A stretch of DNA of 64,000 bases from Metaphire vulgaris (taxonomy: Eukaryota; Annelida; Clitellata; Crassiclitellata; Megascolecidae), in the NCBI GenBank assembly GCA_018105865.1, contig CM030840.1, positions 9,506,294-9,570,293 of the forward strand, written 5' to 3'. Of the stretch, positions 42,848 through 51,942 are shown one piece after another. Position numbers and translations under genes: made by a program. Under the pieces are notes generated by a model. That model worked only from the letters and a program-made list of their open reading frames with translations, was not told where the DNA came from and made no database searches. The stretch's first letter is position 1; every line of letters starts with the position of its first letter.

Positions 42848-43105
42848 CTACCACATTCTTAGGGTACCTCCCTGTGGAAACATCATTCCCTTTTGGTACT
42901 TTAAAATGAAGTGGGCCATAGAATTAGGAGTTGCTAAGCCACGCATACTGGCATCAAGAGCATTCCAAAGGATAGGGCCAACTGATTCAAAACCTCGTTT
43001 AAAATGAATGAAGAACATTAAGACTAAACAGAGGTCACTTCTTCTGGGTGAGCACTTGTATGGAATTATAAGAATTGTTGCGTCAACAGAAGGTGCCAAC
43101 ATAGA
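42845..43105 (-). mobile_element. LINE C-terminal remnant, minus strand
   Basis: The minus frame 43102-42848 reads RRSDLCLVLMFFIHFKRGFE, SVGPILWNALD and MAHFILKYQKGMMF. The ILWNALD ... F...K pattern matches LINE ORF2 C-termini. Confidence 0.5.
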
Positions 43106-43299
43106 GCATTTGTGACAACAAAAACAATGTCATACCTAACATTTAATTCTTCTATGCAAGCCTGTAAGACTAAGTAGTTGAGTAGCTGCCTAATATTGTA
43201 CGAGTATGACTGCCACAGTGTAACAATATAACTAAAAACAGTCAATTAGTTGAAAATTGTTATGCCTGTGATGTAATGTAATACATTACGATTTCTTCT

Positions 43300-43367
43300 A
43301 TAGTGGCCCCCGGACCTGGTTCAAACTTGGGGTTTGGCCCTTCGCTTGAAAGGGTTGGACAACCCTG
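43300..43367 (-). mobile_element. hAT-type terminus
   Basis: The segment ends GGTTGGACAACCCTG at 43367; on the minus strand this is CAGGGTTGTCCAACCC followed by GAAGGGCCAAACC. The other end was not found. Confidence 0.5.
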
Positions 43368-43837
43368 CTGTACATAATAATTTGAGAGTCTCATCATTGG
43401 GAGTCTGACTCCTTGTCTTTGTGGGAGATTGTCACCTCCCAGTTCCCATTCCATTGGCTATTTAAAGAGCAGACAAGTCAGCAAACAGTATAGCTATAAA
43501 TTTTGCCATTCCTACCACAATGCTCAAACACTAAATGAAAGTCAAATAGCCTCTCTGATGTGTGTTATAACGTCAAACAGTGGACTTGGATGTGGCTTTC
43601 AACACAGAAGAAATCCTACTGAGTCTGAACCTCTTACTTTTATTCAGCAGCAGCAATTTATTTATTCAGCAATTCAGCAACATAAGATCAGCAACATACA
43701 CAGACATACATAATGACGCAAGAAGCTTAACTAACTTATACTAGAGAAGTCAAAATTAAAACTCGAATATAAATTAAGTAACTAAAGTAGTTAAGTTTAT
43801 ATTATAATCCAGTTATTCTTACGTAGCTGTCTACTAA

Positions 43838-44610
43838 AGCGGCTGCCTCACTTAACGATTTAGTCAGCGGACTCAGTCGTTGATTTTGTCGGCAAACCAA
43901 TCCACCGACGTTTAGTCTTGTCTGGAAACAAGAAATAAGCCACGCCTACAAACGCTGATGTAGCTCATATTTTAAGATGGCTGACGAGGAATTTGACGCT
44001 TTGTTATTATGTGGATTAATTTTGACGGTTATTGCATCTGCACGTGCATTATCCGCACAAAGGAAATCCCGAAAAAAGAGAAAGGTCTGGGTGAGACCCT
44101 GGATATGGTGTAGGGAACTAAAGGGAGCCTACCATACCCTAATCCAGGAGCTCACCGAGATAGACCAACAGGCCTTTTACAATTTTGTGCGGACGGTTTT
44201 TTATCACTTTCCTTGTATAGATCGTCGCGACAGTCCCATAAAATGGGTTGTGCCGCGACTTCACTAAGATTCAAGTCGAATTCACTCTTCGACATGTTTC
44301 TTGTCCTATTCCCGTCCAAATTTTCCACAAAGTGTGTCCTCGTTTCGCTGTTGTTATTGTCAACTCGCGCGCTGACCTTTGGACTGAAATCTGATTGGCT
44401 GACAAGTCAGAAAATCCGACGACGAAATCGGCCAGATCGTGTATTCAGATTATCTGGCGGACGTTTACTCCCCACCCCGAACGTCCCGCTGACAAAGTCA
44501 GCCAGTGAGGCAGCTGTCCTTTGCAGCTGGCTTATCATTCAGGCGGATTCGGTCGCCGATAAGTTGGCCGACTAAATCCGATGACTAAATCGTTCAGTGA
44601 GGCACCCGCT
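43838..44610 (+). mobile_element. PIF/Harbinger element, 773 bp, TAA target duplication
   Basis: Tips AGCGGCTGCCTCAC and GTGAGGCACCCGCT are inverted and continue with AACGATTTAGTCA on both arms. TAA flanks the element (43835-43837, 44611-44613), the TWA target typical of PIF/Harbinger. It keeps only the start of a transposase gene. It lies inside the P element. Confidence 0.9.
43977..44267 (+). pseudogene. Truncated Harbinger transposase, N-terminal part
   Basis: ATG at 43977 begins MADEEFDALLLCGLILTVIA. A basic patch, then KRKVWVRPWIWCRELKGAYH and LIQELTEIDQQAFYNFVR, match the N-terminal RPW...GAY..L..EL region of Harbinger transposases. The catalytic DDE core is absent; a stop follows at 44265-44267. 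Confidence 0.75.
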
Positions 44611-45127
44611 TAAGATTATACGAAGGCCGCTACAGTGCTGTACATAAACGGCAAATAGTTGGTCACAGAGATACTGATCAGATAGTTTTATCATGCGTGT
44701 TTAACGTGCGCTATAAAAATGATAAATTACTTTAGACAGTCTGTGCTTTTATTACCAAAGGCAAAATACAATAAAGTAGAATTATGACACTAATTTATTA
44801 GACTAATAAATTATTTGAACCATTATAGATGGGAATGGTATTCAAAAAGACCAAATAATTCAGAATAATGTGTCCTTTAACTGGACTGTCGTTGTAGCGG
44901 CAAACAAAAATATAGTTGAGCATCCATTCGCTAGGTGTTTCGTGTTTACTTGCTTACTTACTAGGTGGCGGCAGCCATCTTGCGAGGTGAAGACCGTGGC
45001 CTCAGATTAACGGGCCTATGAGCAGTCTAGGCTATTTATAGATGTCAATGCCCGTATGCTAAAGATCCGAATTACGTATCTGTAACCACGGCGTTGTTTT
45101 TAAGGTAACCCTGACTCTAACCCTAAC

Positions 45128-45708
45128 CAGAGGCGTAGATCTGTGTAAAAAGGTGGGTGGGTCCAAATGAAAATTTTAAATTGTGCTGTCACAAAACAAT
45201 GTTTATTGAAACAAGCCTTGCCAGTGCTCAGTGGTAACAATTCAATACATTATTATAATTATCATACTTAAACCAGCAAACCATTGCACATCAAGTCATC
45301 AAGCATTGTCAAATGTCAATTATGTGGAACTCGATACATGAATGAATGAATTCCAAAGAGCCCATACCAGACAAAGGTCAATACAGGGCCTACCGGCGAA
45401 CCAAAGACCTAAAAATGACAAAATGGAGTCGTACGGATGCGAAAATGTGACGTCACGTTTATCCATAGAGCTAAATAAACCTAGATAGCCAGTAAGACGC
45501 GAGGATAGGAAACATCGCAGGTCTTTCTGAGTTACATAATTGGGGGCAAAATAAATCTAGCTGTTCTCACTGCTTTACATAATTGTCTCGCGAATAATAA
45601 TAAACAATTCATCTCAAAAAGTGGGTGGGTCCATTGCCTGGCCGGACCCAGCTCCTAAAAAAGTGGGTGGGTCCGGACTCAGAAAAACACATAGGATTTA
45701 CGCCCCTG
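45128..45708. mobile_element. hAT-type MITE, 581 bp, in a telomere-like target
   Basis: Ends CAGAGGCGTAGATCTGTGT and ATAGGATTTACGCCCCTG are inverted, each followed inward by AAGTGGGTGGGTCC-type sequence. The duplication ACCCTAAC is exact (45120-45127, 45709-45716); the target is a short CCCTAA array. Confidence 0.9.
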
Positions 45709-45786
45709 ACCCTAACCCTTTCAACGGAATTTCTATCAGTGTTTATGGACTACTTTCAGTTACGCCGCTCGTCTTTACCCCTACCA

Positions 45787-46437
45787 AATTCTTGTTGCAC
45801 AGTGGGACACAGCTGTCGCCTGGCTGTACGATGCAGCCGTATCAGGCAGTTTTCAATTTTGTATTAATGACGAAGTAGGTTAGGCATCAGCCGATAGCAA
45901 TTCATTGAGTCGCAGTAATACGATGAAAGTATGCGAAAGGAGACGTACTCACCTATAGAATTAAAACCAGAATTGCGTGTTTTTAGCTTCCCTGGCCAAC
46001 TCTGACTTTTGAACACAACTTATTAGGTAAAACAATTAATTTAATCACATAAAATCTACTAATCCATTGTACATATAATATATAACACTCATCAATCTGC
46101 CTACACTAAGCATCACTCTAGAGAAACTGTCCTAGCCTACATTTACGACAGACTCTTAACCGCTATCGGTCTCCGACAAGTCACCGGTCTTTGCCTCCTC
46201 GAGACCTCGACCAAGAATTTTATCGATCTTACCTATATGTTGGCTTATTCTGTTGGTGTGCTCGATCTTCAGACTTCGGTTAGTATCCAGCTATGGTCGG
46301 ACCCGTTATTGCTCGAGTGGCACTGCAGCTAGTTTAGGCTGGACACACTGGAACTGGACGAGGTAGCAGTAGACTTTGTATGCGTCTCAGCAGGGTGTGA
46401 TTTGTGACCTGGAGCAGTGGGAGGGGATATGTCGAGC
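45787..46437. other. Sequence without recognised gene
   Basis: Short frames only, no motif recognised. Confidence 0.3.
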
Positions 46438-46535
46438 TTGGGGGATGTAGTTGTTGGGGAAGTGTAGCAGTGGGGGGATGTAGTGGTGGGGGATGTAGCA
46501 GTAGGGGGATGCAGTTGGGCAGTGGGGGGAATCCC
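46438..46535. repeat. GGGGGATGTAGT minisatellite
   Basis: About five degenerate copies of GGGGGATGTAGTNGTNG over about 100 bp. Confidence 0.8.
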
Positions 46536-46559
46536 CTTATCCCCTACAAATCGCGCCCT

Positions 46560-46720
46560 GCGTCTCAGCCCTTAGTGAAATTGGTTACTTCTTACTCCCT
46601 CACTCTGCTCAATGCGAAAGCTAGTCTCATTATTTTACCCTGCGACTCCAATGCTAGGAGCACCTCTGAGTAGAAATAGAAGAGGCGCTATACAAATATC
46701 ACATTACATTACATTACTAC
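46560..46720 (+). mobile_element. LINE/SINE 3' end
   Basis: GAGGCGCTATACAAATATCA at about 46681 is the CR1/L2-type 3' consensus and is followed by (CATTA)n to about 46718. Confidence 0.6.
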
Positions 46721-46772
46721 TGCTTAAAACTATTACCAAACAAATGAATTTGTTGAACAGAAATTACCAAAG

Positions 46773-46846
46773 ACGATATGAAAACAAAACACATCATCAT
46801 CTAAGAAAACCGATATGAAAACAAAACACATCATCATCTAAGAAAA
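46773..46846 (+). repeat. 37-bp exact tandem duplication
   Basis: CGATATGAAAACAAAACACA through ATCTAAGAAAAC occurs at 46773-46809 and 46810-46846. Confidence 0.85.
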
Positions 46847-46879
46847 CGGCTTCAAACAAGAAGAAGCGATTTGGAGGCG

Positions 46880-47065
46880 ACTTCTGCTGCGTTCCAAATT
46901 GTTCCAATCAAAGAGGGAAAGATTTCAGATGTGGTGAAAAATGACACTATTTCTGCTTTCCGAAGGCTACTAAACAAAAAGCGTTGTGGTTGCAGCAAAT
47001 ACGGTGTGGTGGGGGTTGGCAGCCACGGTCATGGGATCATGTCTGTTCTGATCACTTTCTTGATG
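46880..47065 (+). pseudogene. THAP-domain exon of a second transposase-like gene (broken)
   Basis: One frame reads CCVPNCSNQRGKDFRCG, a stop at 46942-46944, then FCFPKA, LWLQQIRCGGGWQPRSWDHV and CSDHFLDG. These are C-x3-C, the W and the C-x2-H-F of a THAP zinc finger. It ends GATG|GTAAG at 47065, phase 1. The matching acceptor lies 9.7 kb away at 56727. Families with this THAP plus a DDE_Tnp_4-type catalytic domain belong to ISL2EU/Harbinger-like transposons or genes derived from them. The in-frame stop shows decay. Confidence 0.7.
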
Positions 47066-47116
47066 GTAAGACTAATAAATGCTGTCATCCATTTGTGATT
47101 ATATTGCATGCACTCA

Positions 47117-47200
47117 GGGCTTTTTTGTGCCGGAGCGAGGCGGAGCGGCGCTCCGGAAAATCCGGACCGCGTTCCGGAAAATCCAAAGACTGGTTTTTTG
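47117..47200 (+). mobile_element. CAGGGCTTTTTT terminus (hAT-like)
   Basis: CAGGGCTTTTTTGTGCCGGA is followed by CCGGAAAATCC repeated twice. An inverted partner, CCGGAAAAATTTTATTTTAC followed by AAAAAAAGCCCTG, ends at 55603. The flanks (CATGCACT and CATGATAA) do not match well, so whether these are two ends of one 8.5-kb element is unproven. Confidence 0.5.
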
Positions 47201-47278
47201 CAAAATTAAACTATTAAATAGAAAATTTAGAACTATATCTATTTATCTATACATTGTTGTGTTGTATTTATTATAACC

Positions 47279-47279
<1 letters not shown>

Positions 47280-47335
<56 letters not shown>
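47280..47335. repeat. (TA)n microsatellite
   Basis: Alternating TA directly left of the TAGGGTGGGTCG element. Confidence 0.95.
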
Positions 47336-47339
<4 letters not shown>

Positions 47340-47693
47340 TAGGGTGGGTCGAAAATTTTTGTTTTTGTTGTAACATGATTAAAAAGTTGCTGTTACATCA
47401 ATGTATTGCTAAAACGAAAGAGAAACTAAATTTTGATATCATTACGAGGTCCCAACTTTGGTTTAAATATTTGCAATTTTCTTATACATTGCTATATGTT
47501 ATAATGCAGTATGTGATGTTCATATGTTTTACTTATATATTTATTTGCCTTCATTAAGTCCAATAAATATTTTTTATTGTTATATTTTAGGTTTCATTGA
47601 TTTATTAAAATTATTTTTTATTTTTTTATGAGCCAACATGGCATCGATTTGTACAAGTGAGTGTTGTAGAACATTCTGTGTTCGGACCAGCAC

Positions 47694-48009
47694 CAGGACC
47701 GCTGAGAGGACCCTGGAGGGGTCCTGGGCCGATGATGAAGATGAATTATTAACAGGAATAAGAAAAAGGTCGACATGTCATATGCACAGGGGACCGACGA
47801 GTTAAAGGTGGGGCCCGGGCGCGGATGACATCATAAACAGCGAGAAAAAAGGCGACAAGCAAAAAAGGTCGTTGCTAGTTTTTGAGAGTCGCAACATCGT
47901 TTCGTAAAAGTGACAAGCAAAAAATGATGAATTTTCAGACTTGTTGACTTGCTGTCAGGGACCCGTCGGCCCTTCTGCACAGGGGCCAGAATTTCTCTCG
48001 GCGGCCCTG
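47694..48009. mobile_element. hAT-type MITE, 316 bp
   Basis: Ends CAGGACCGCTGAGAGG and CTCTCGGCGGCCCTG. The duplication ACCAGCAC / ACCAGCAG matches at 7 of 8 positions. Contains GACAAGCAAAAAAGGTCGTT and a second GACAAGCAAAAAATG. Confidence 0.8.
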
Positions 48010-48059
48010 ACCAGCAGTAGAATTTCCTAAGCAACAAATTCCTACGTGTGAGGATGTTT

Positions 48060-49240
48060 TTAAAGCATAGCCTATGGTTGGAACCTCAAGGCTGGAAATC
48101 AGTTATTAAAGACTGTAACATGTTGTCTCCAGCAACAGTGGCTAAGTTGCGACACCAAAGGATTGTTTGAGGAAGAATGTTAATTTTGAGCATAATGATG
48201 AGAAGCAGAAACTACAATGTATTGGTTTTGATGGAAAGCAGGATGTTACATGGGTAAATCCTTCAGGGTCCCGAAGGACTATAAAGGAAGAACACTATGT
48301 CGTTGTATGTTTTTCAGGAGATAACTATATAGATCATGTTATTATTATTATTATTATTATTATAAATGATGATTTCTATAGCGCTATATGCATAGCGAAG
48401 GCCATAGTCAAGCACTTTACAATAGTCTTTAGTAGGAAATGTTGTAAAGATGCGTCTTAAGTTTCGCTAAGAATCGGTCGGGGGTGGTCTCCCTCGTGAT
48501 GTCCTCAGGGAGGGAGTTCCATAATATTGGGTTCCCCCTCAAAACTGATAGGTCCCCAAATTTAGCAGTCTTAGATGGGTGCGGGATAACGAGCTGAACT
48601 GTTGTACCTACCAGTAGTAAATTAGAAGATGTTGCTAATGATATTCTGTCTGTTATAAATGATACAGATTCAACAGAAAGCCTTTCAACTTTTAGTATGT
48701 GATGGTACAAATAATAATACTGGAAAAATTAATTTAATCATCAGAAGGTTGGAAAAGAGTTTCGGAAGGCCTTTGCAGTGGCTTGTGTACATGCTGCATT
48801 TTAATGAACCTACTTTTAGAAGTACTTTGCAACACTAGATGGCGGAACTACTACAAGTCCTTCGTCATCTTCAGGTGTAATTGCATCAGTTTTTTTACTG
48901 TGATCCAAAAGACCTGCCTATAACTAACTTCTTACCCATTTCAGGAAAGGTTTTGGATATTAATGAAACTACTAGAAACAGACCTAAATTGGGATCAGCT
49001 GTATTTCCTAAAGTCATGCTTAGCAGTACAAGAAGGTTGTGATTCAAGTCCAGATATCCAGCTTATGAGCAGCTTACTTCTGACAAACCAAGTATACTGC
49101 CTCATATACCATGCCATGCACAAGCTGTAGAAATAGCAATCAAAGATATAACTGCAGCCAGTTCAAAAGTTTATGGCCACAAAGCGAGACATGGCATGAT
49201 ATTACAAAGCAGTGTCGCGACTGGAATGAATTACCTAGGA
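48060..49240 (+). pseudogene. Decayed transposase-like gene (unnamed DDE-type family)
   Basis: Frames match a transposon protein family repeated in many invertebrates: LQCIGFDGKQDVTWVN and EEHYVVVCFSGDNYIDHV (48190-48340), then LLVCDGTNNNTGKINLIIRR and LEKSFGRPLQWLVYMLHFNE (48690-48810), the CDGT..NTG...G.IR.LE pattern of that family. NFLPISGKVLDINETTRN and AVEIAIKDITAASSKVYG follow. Several stops, frameshifts and the LINE insertion break it. The Asp in CDGT is probably catalytic, by inference. Confidence 0.65.
48337..48640 (-). mobile_element. LINE 3' end, minus strand, (TTA)n tail
   Basis: The minus frame reads LVIPHPSKTAKFGDLSVL, RGNPILWNSLPEDI and LAKLKTHLYNISY. GCGCTAT is at about 48380 and (TTA)n at 48338-48362. 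A CR1/L2-like terminus inserted into the transposase pseudogene. Confidence 0.75.
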
Positions 49241-49867
49241 TTATTATTATTATTATTATAGAACGACAAGATTAACGTGACATAATGTCTAACGACTGCA
49301 AGGGCACATAACAATAACAAGGATTGGTAGCAAAGCTGATTTCTTGTGACTCGTGTTAATCAATGACTGAAGAAAATTAACCTTCTGCTTTGCTGGCATT
49401 CTAAATATATTTGCCTTTTAATTATGACTATTTGTTGTGCTTTTTTCAGTTTCTCAAGGGAACATTTTGAAAATTTCCTGTCCCCTGCTTTTTAAAAGTT
49501 TTCTCAGTTTTCTCATAGTTGTAGCCACATGTGGTATGGTGGAAGGACCAACCCCCCAGTCCCTATAATGGCTGCACCGCTGAGTTTACTTGACATGTGA
49601 CGGTACATTTTAGTCACGGAAATATAAGTAAAATAAGTATGATTTGCAAAAATAATTACTTGTTTTAAAGTATTCTAAATTTAAATATTTAATAAAATCT
49701 CTAGCTTTTACGAAAGGGTGTTCCTTATTCAAGGGAAAGTTGGGAGTGGAAAACATTGTCCGATTGGAAAAAATTAATGCTTTTCAGAATCAGTATATTC
49801 AGGAGCAACTTTCTACACATGTTACAGCTTCGCAAGAACTTCAAAAAAAAAAATTTTGTCGACCCAC

Positions 49868-49870
<3 letters not shown>

Positions 49871-49918
<48 letters not shown>
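49871..49918. repeat. (TA)n microsatellite
   Basis: Separates the TAGGGTGGGTCG element from the foldback element. Confidence 0.95.
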
Positions 49919-50203
49919 CAGTCAAAGTGTGAAATCAGGCAATGTTGACATTTTGTTAAATTACATTACATTGCCTGAAATTTTTAGGCAATGTCAACAT
50001 AAGTTGTTTCACTCGGGCAATGTCGACATTGACTGAAATTGTTAGGCATTGTTTAACAATGCCTGAAATTTGCTCAGATTTTCTACACACTTTGCCTGAA
50101 ATCTTTATCTGTGATGGAATAGCAGCAGGTAAATGTCGGCATATGTCGAAATTGCCTAAAAATTTCAGGCAATGTCAACATTGCCTGATTTCACACTTTG
50201 ACT

Positions 50204-50204
<1 letters not shown>
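49919..50204. mobile_element. Foldback element with palindromic GGCAATGTYRACATTGCC words (copy 1)
   Basis: Outer ends CAGTCAAAGTGTGAAATCAG and its complement (to 50204) are inverted repeats. Inside, GGCAATGTCRACAT and its complement, plus GGCATTGTTTAACAATGCC (self-complementary), recur at least seven times in both orientations, giving stacked dyads. TA repeats flank it. No protein-coding sequence. A diverged partial copy lies inverted at 51752-51930. Confidence 0.8.
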
Positions 50205-50247
<43 letters not shown>

Positions 50248-50250
<3 letters not shown>

Positions 50251-50831
50251 TGTTGTGAAAAAGTCTTGCATAGGCTGAACACGATTTTGCTATTTTGGAC
50301 ATTGGGTCTGATATTCTCGCCAAATCCTCTTAAACAGTGCTGGCGTATTACATACCGTTTTATTGGAAATTTAATTCTGCACCTATTTTTGTGCTTTTTA
50401 TTATGTGCTTGTGAAAATTTTCAACCACAACTTAGACTTGGTCCTCAATTGATAAAAACTGCCTCCTCCTCGCCATGTTAGAAATTTGAATGAAAAGCAG
50501 ACAATGCATGAAAAATTTATACTCCGCGCGCTGCAGAAATACTGTCCACTGATTGGTTGCAAAGTATGAAGTCTTATTGGTCGGGAAAGTATAACTTTTC
50601 ATTGGATAATTATGACCCAAATTCACCATACAATCCTGTTGGTTCAGCTTCCCATGAAAAACCGGGTCAAATGCAAGAAAAAGCAGCACCATGCACAGAA
50701 ATTTGTGCAGAATTAAATTTCCAATAAAACGGTATATAATAGGCCAGCATTGTAAGGGGATTTGGCGAGAATATCAGATTTATGTCAAAAATAGCGAAAT
50801 CGTGTAGCCTATGCAAGACTTTTTCACACCA

Positions 50832-50834
<3 letters not shown>
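50248..50834. mobile_element. Tc1/mariner-type MITE with long TIRs, in TA repeats
   Basis: The tip CAGTGTTGTGAAAAAGTCTT pairs with AAGACTTTTTCACACCACTG, and the pairing continues about 140 bp inward. TA lies on both sides within microsatellites. On the minus strand ATG near 50477 starts MARRRQFLSIEDQV and a stop, resembling the first residues of a Tc1-like transposase, so it may be a deletion derivative. Confidence 0.85.
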
Positions 50835-50878
<44 letters not shown>

Positions 50879-50894
50879 TATATGTGTGTGTGTG
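50835..50894. repeat. (TA)n(TG)n microsatellite
   Basis: Alternating TA with a short TG extension. Confidence 0.9.
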
Positions 50895-51270
50895 TTATTA
50901 ATGTTGTAGAACTGTTTTATATTACTACTTGTTCCTTTATTTCATTTGAAGTTTAGACAGTTTTTTTATGTTATTAATGTTGTAGAACTGTTTTCTATTA
51001 CTGCTTGTTCCTTTATTTCATTTGAACTTAATAAAGTTTTTGGCAGTTATTAATGTTTCAGACAGTGGCGGCTCCAGAATTTGGCATGTGGGGGGCTTTT
51101 GAGGTGGCAACTTCTAATCATGGGGCCAACCATTTGTTGTTAGGTATTTAGTATCGAGTATAGGGTCTCAATAGGGGGCCACTGGGGGAGCCAGGCACTC
51201 AATAGGGGGCACGGGCCCCCATGTTGAGCCGCCACTGGTTTCAGAACTGTTTTATATTACTGCTTGTAAC
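50895..51270 (+). repeat. 76-bp tandem repeat, three copies, third split by a MITE
   Basis: Units begin TTATTAATGTTGTAGAACTG at about 50895 and 50971. The third starts at about 51047 and is interrupted by the MITE 51063-51237, after which GAACTGTTTTATATTACTGC resumes. Confidence 0.85.
51063..51237 (+). mobile_element. hAT MITE, CAGTGGCGGCTC family, 175 bp
   Basis: Ends CAGTGGCGGCTC and GAGCCGCCACTG, exact 8-bp duplication GTTTCAGA (51055-51062, 51238-51245). The intact tandem units beside it show the pre-insertion sequence. Confidence 0.95.
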
Positions 51271-51751
51271 GTTTAAGGGGCCATCCATATAGTACGTACA
51301 CAAAAGTCATATTTTCAACCCCCTCCCCTGTTGCACACTGTACATTTTGGTTACCCCCCCATGCATACACCATGCGTATTAGCAACCCCCCTCACGGTGA
51401 AAATTAATTTTTAGCCATAACCAAAAAGCATTTGTTTACTATTAAATTAAAGGTTTTTAATATTTAAATAACCGTGGGAACAATAGTTGGGACCCTTTGT
51501 TTGACCGTGAGGAAGTAATTTTGTTCAAATTAAATGTTTGTGTGAATATACCAGCCTTCTATCTATTTATAAAGTTGAATGTACGTACGTAGAAATTCAA
51601 TCGTGCTCCCCTCTTCCGTACGCAAAATCGCCTAAATCTCAAGCCCCCTTGGTCGTTACGTACTATATGGACGGCCCCTAATTTGCAACTCATTTAATTT
51701 TTTTATGTTACACATTAGCACATGCATAGCTCCATATGCAGTGCTATTCCA
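51246..51751. other. Sequence without recognised gene
   Basis: GGGGCCATCCATATAGTACG (about 51279) and CGTACTATATGGACGGCCCC (about 51658) are near-perfect inverted ends enclosing about 400 bp, so 51279-51678 is likely another MITE. No coding sequence. Confidence 0.5.
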
Positions 51752-51930
51752 TCACGGATAAAGATTTCAGGCAAAGTGTGTAGAAAATCTGAGCAAATTT
51801 CAGGCATTGTTAAACAATGCCTAACAATTTCAGTCAATGTCGACATAGCCCAAGTGAAACAGCTTATGTCGACATTGCCTAAACATTTCAGGCAATGTCA
51901 ACATTCCTTGATTTCACACTTTGATTGTAA
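51752..51930. mobile_element. Foldback element, inverted partial copy 2
   Basis: Read on the minus strand it parallels copy 1 (49919-50204) from CAATCAAAGTGTGAAATC through GAAATTTGCTCAGATTTTCT to GATGGAATAGCA, at roughly 90% identity, then diverges. TA follows its outer tip at 51931. Confidence 0.75.
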
Positions 51931-51942
51931 CATGTATATATA

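Larger units (their letters stand above)
37202..45050 (+). mobile_element. P-superfamily DNA transposon (THAP/P transposase), 8-bp TSD
   Basis: The left tip CATTGACATCTATAAATAG and right tip CTATTTATAGATGTCAATG are inverted repeats. The 8-bp duplication CCCGTATG is exact at 37194-37201 and 45051-45058, the length known for P elements. It contains a three-exon THAP-domain transposase gene (37338-41303). The 3' 3.7 kb has taken in LINE pieces, a microsatellite and a PIF/Harbinger element (43838-44610). The MITE 21003-21530 shares both ends and the start of the gene. Confidence 0.95.
36164..45786. mobile_element. Large inverted-repeat element hosting the P element
   Basis: The left arm GGTAGGGGTAAAGGCGAGCG (about 36163) pairs with the right end CGCTCGTCTTTACCCCTACC (about 45767-45786). 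Next inward, GCCGTGGTTAGAGATACG and tandem TAGCATACGGGTTATAGATA units at 36266-36386 are mirrored by ACCCGTATGCTAAAGATCCG units at 37104-37201 and 45051-45070. No flanking duplication was found, so the true tips are uncertain. The P element 37202-45050 is inserted in one of the repeat units. Confidence 0.55.
47340..49870 (+). mobile_element. TAGGGTGGGTCG-ended DNA element in TA repeats, with decayed transposase
   Basis: Tips TAGGGTGGGTCGAAAATTTT and AAAATTTTGTCGACCCACCTA are inverted; both sides are TA microsatellite, so the duplication cannot be measured. The interior has a transposase-like pseudogene (48060-49240), a hAT MITE (47694-48009) and a LINE 3' end (48337-48640). Confidence 0.75.

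Noticed and set aside
46773..46846. CRISPR-like array
   Set aside because: It is a single exact tandem duplication without spacers, in a eukaryotic setting.
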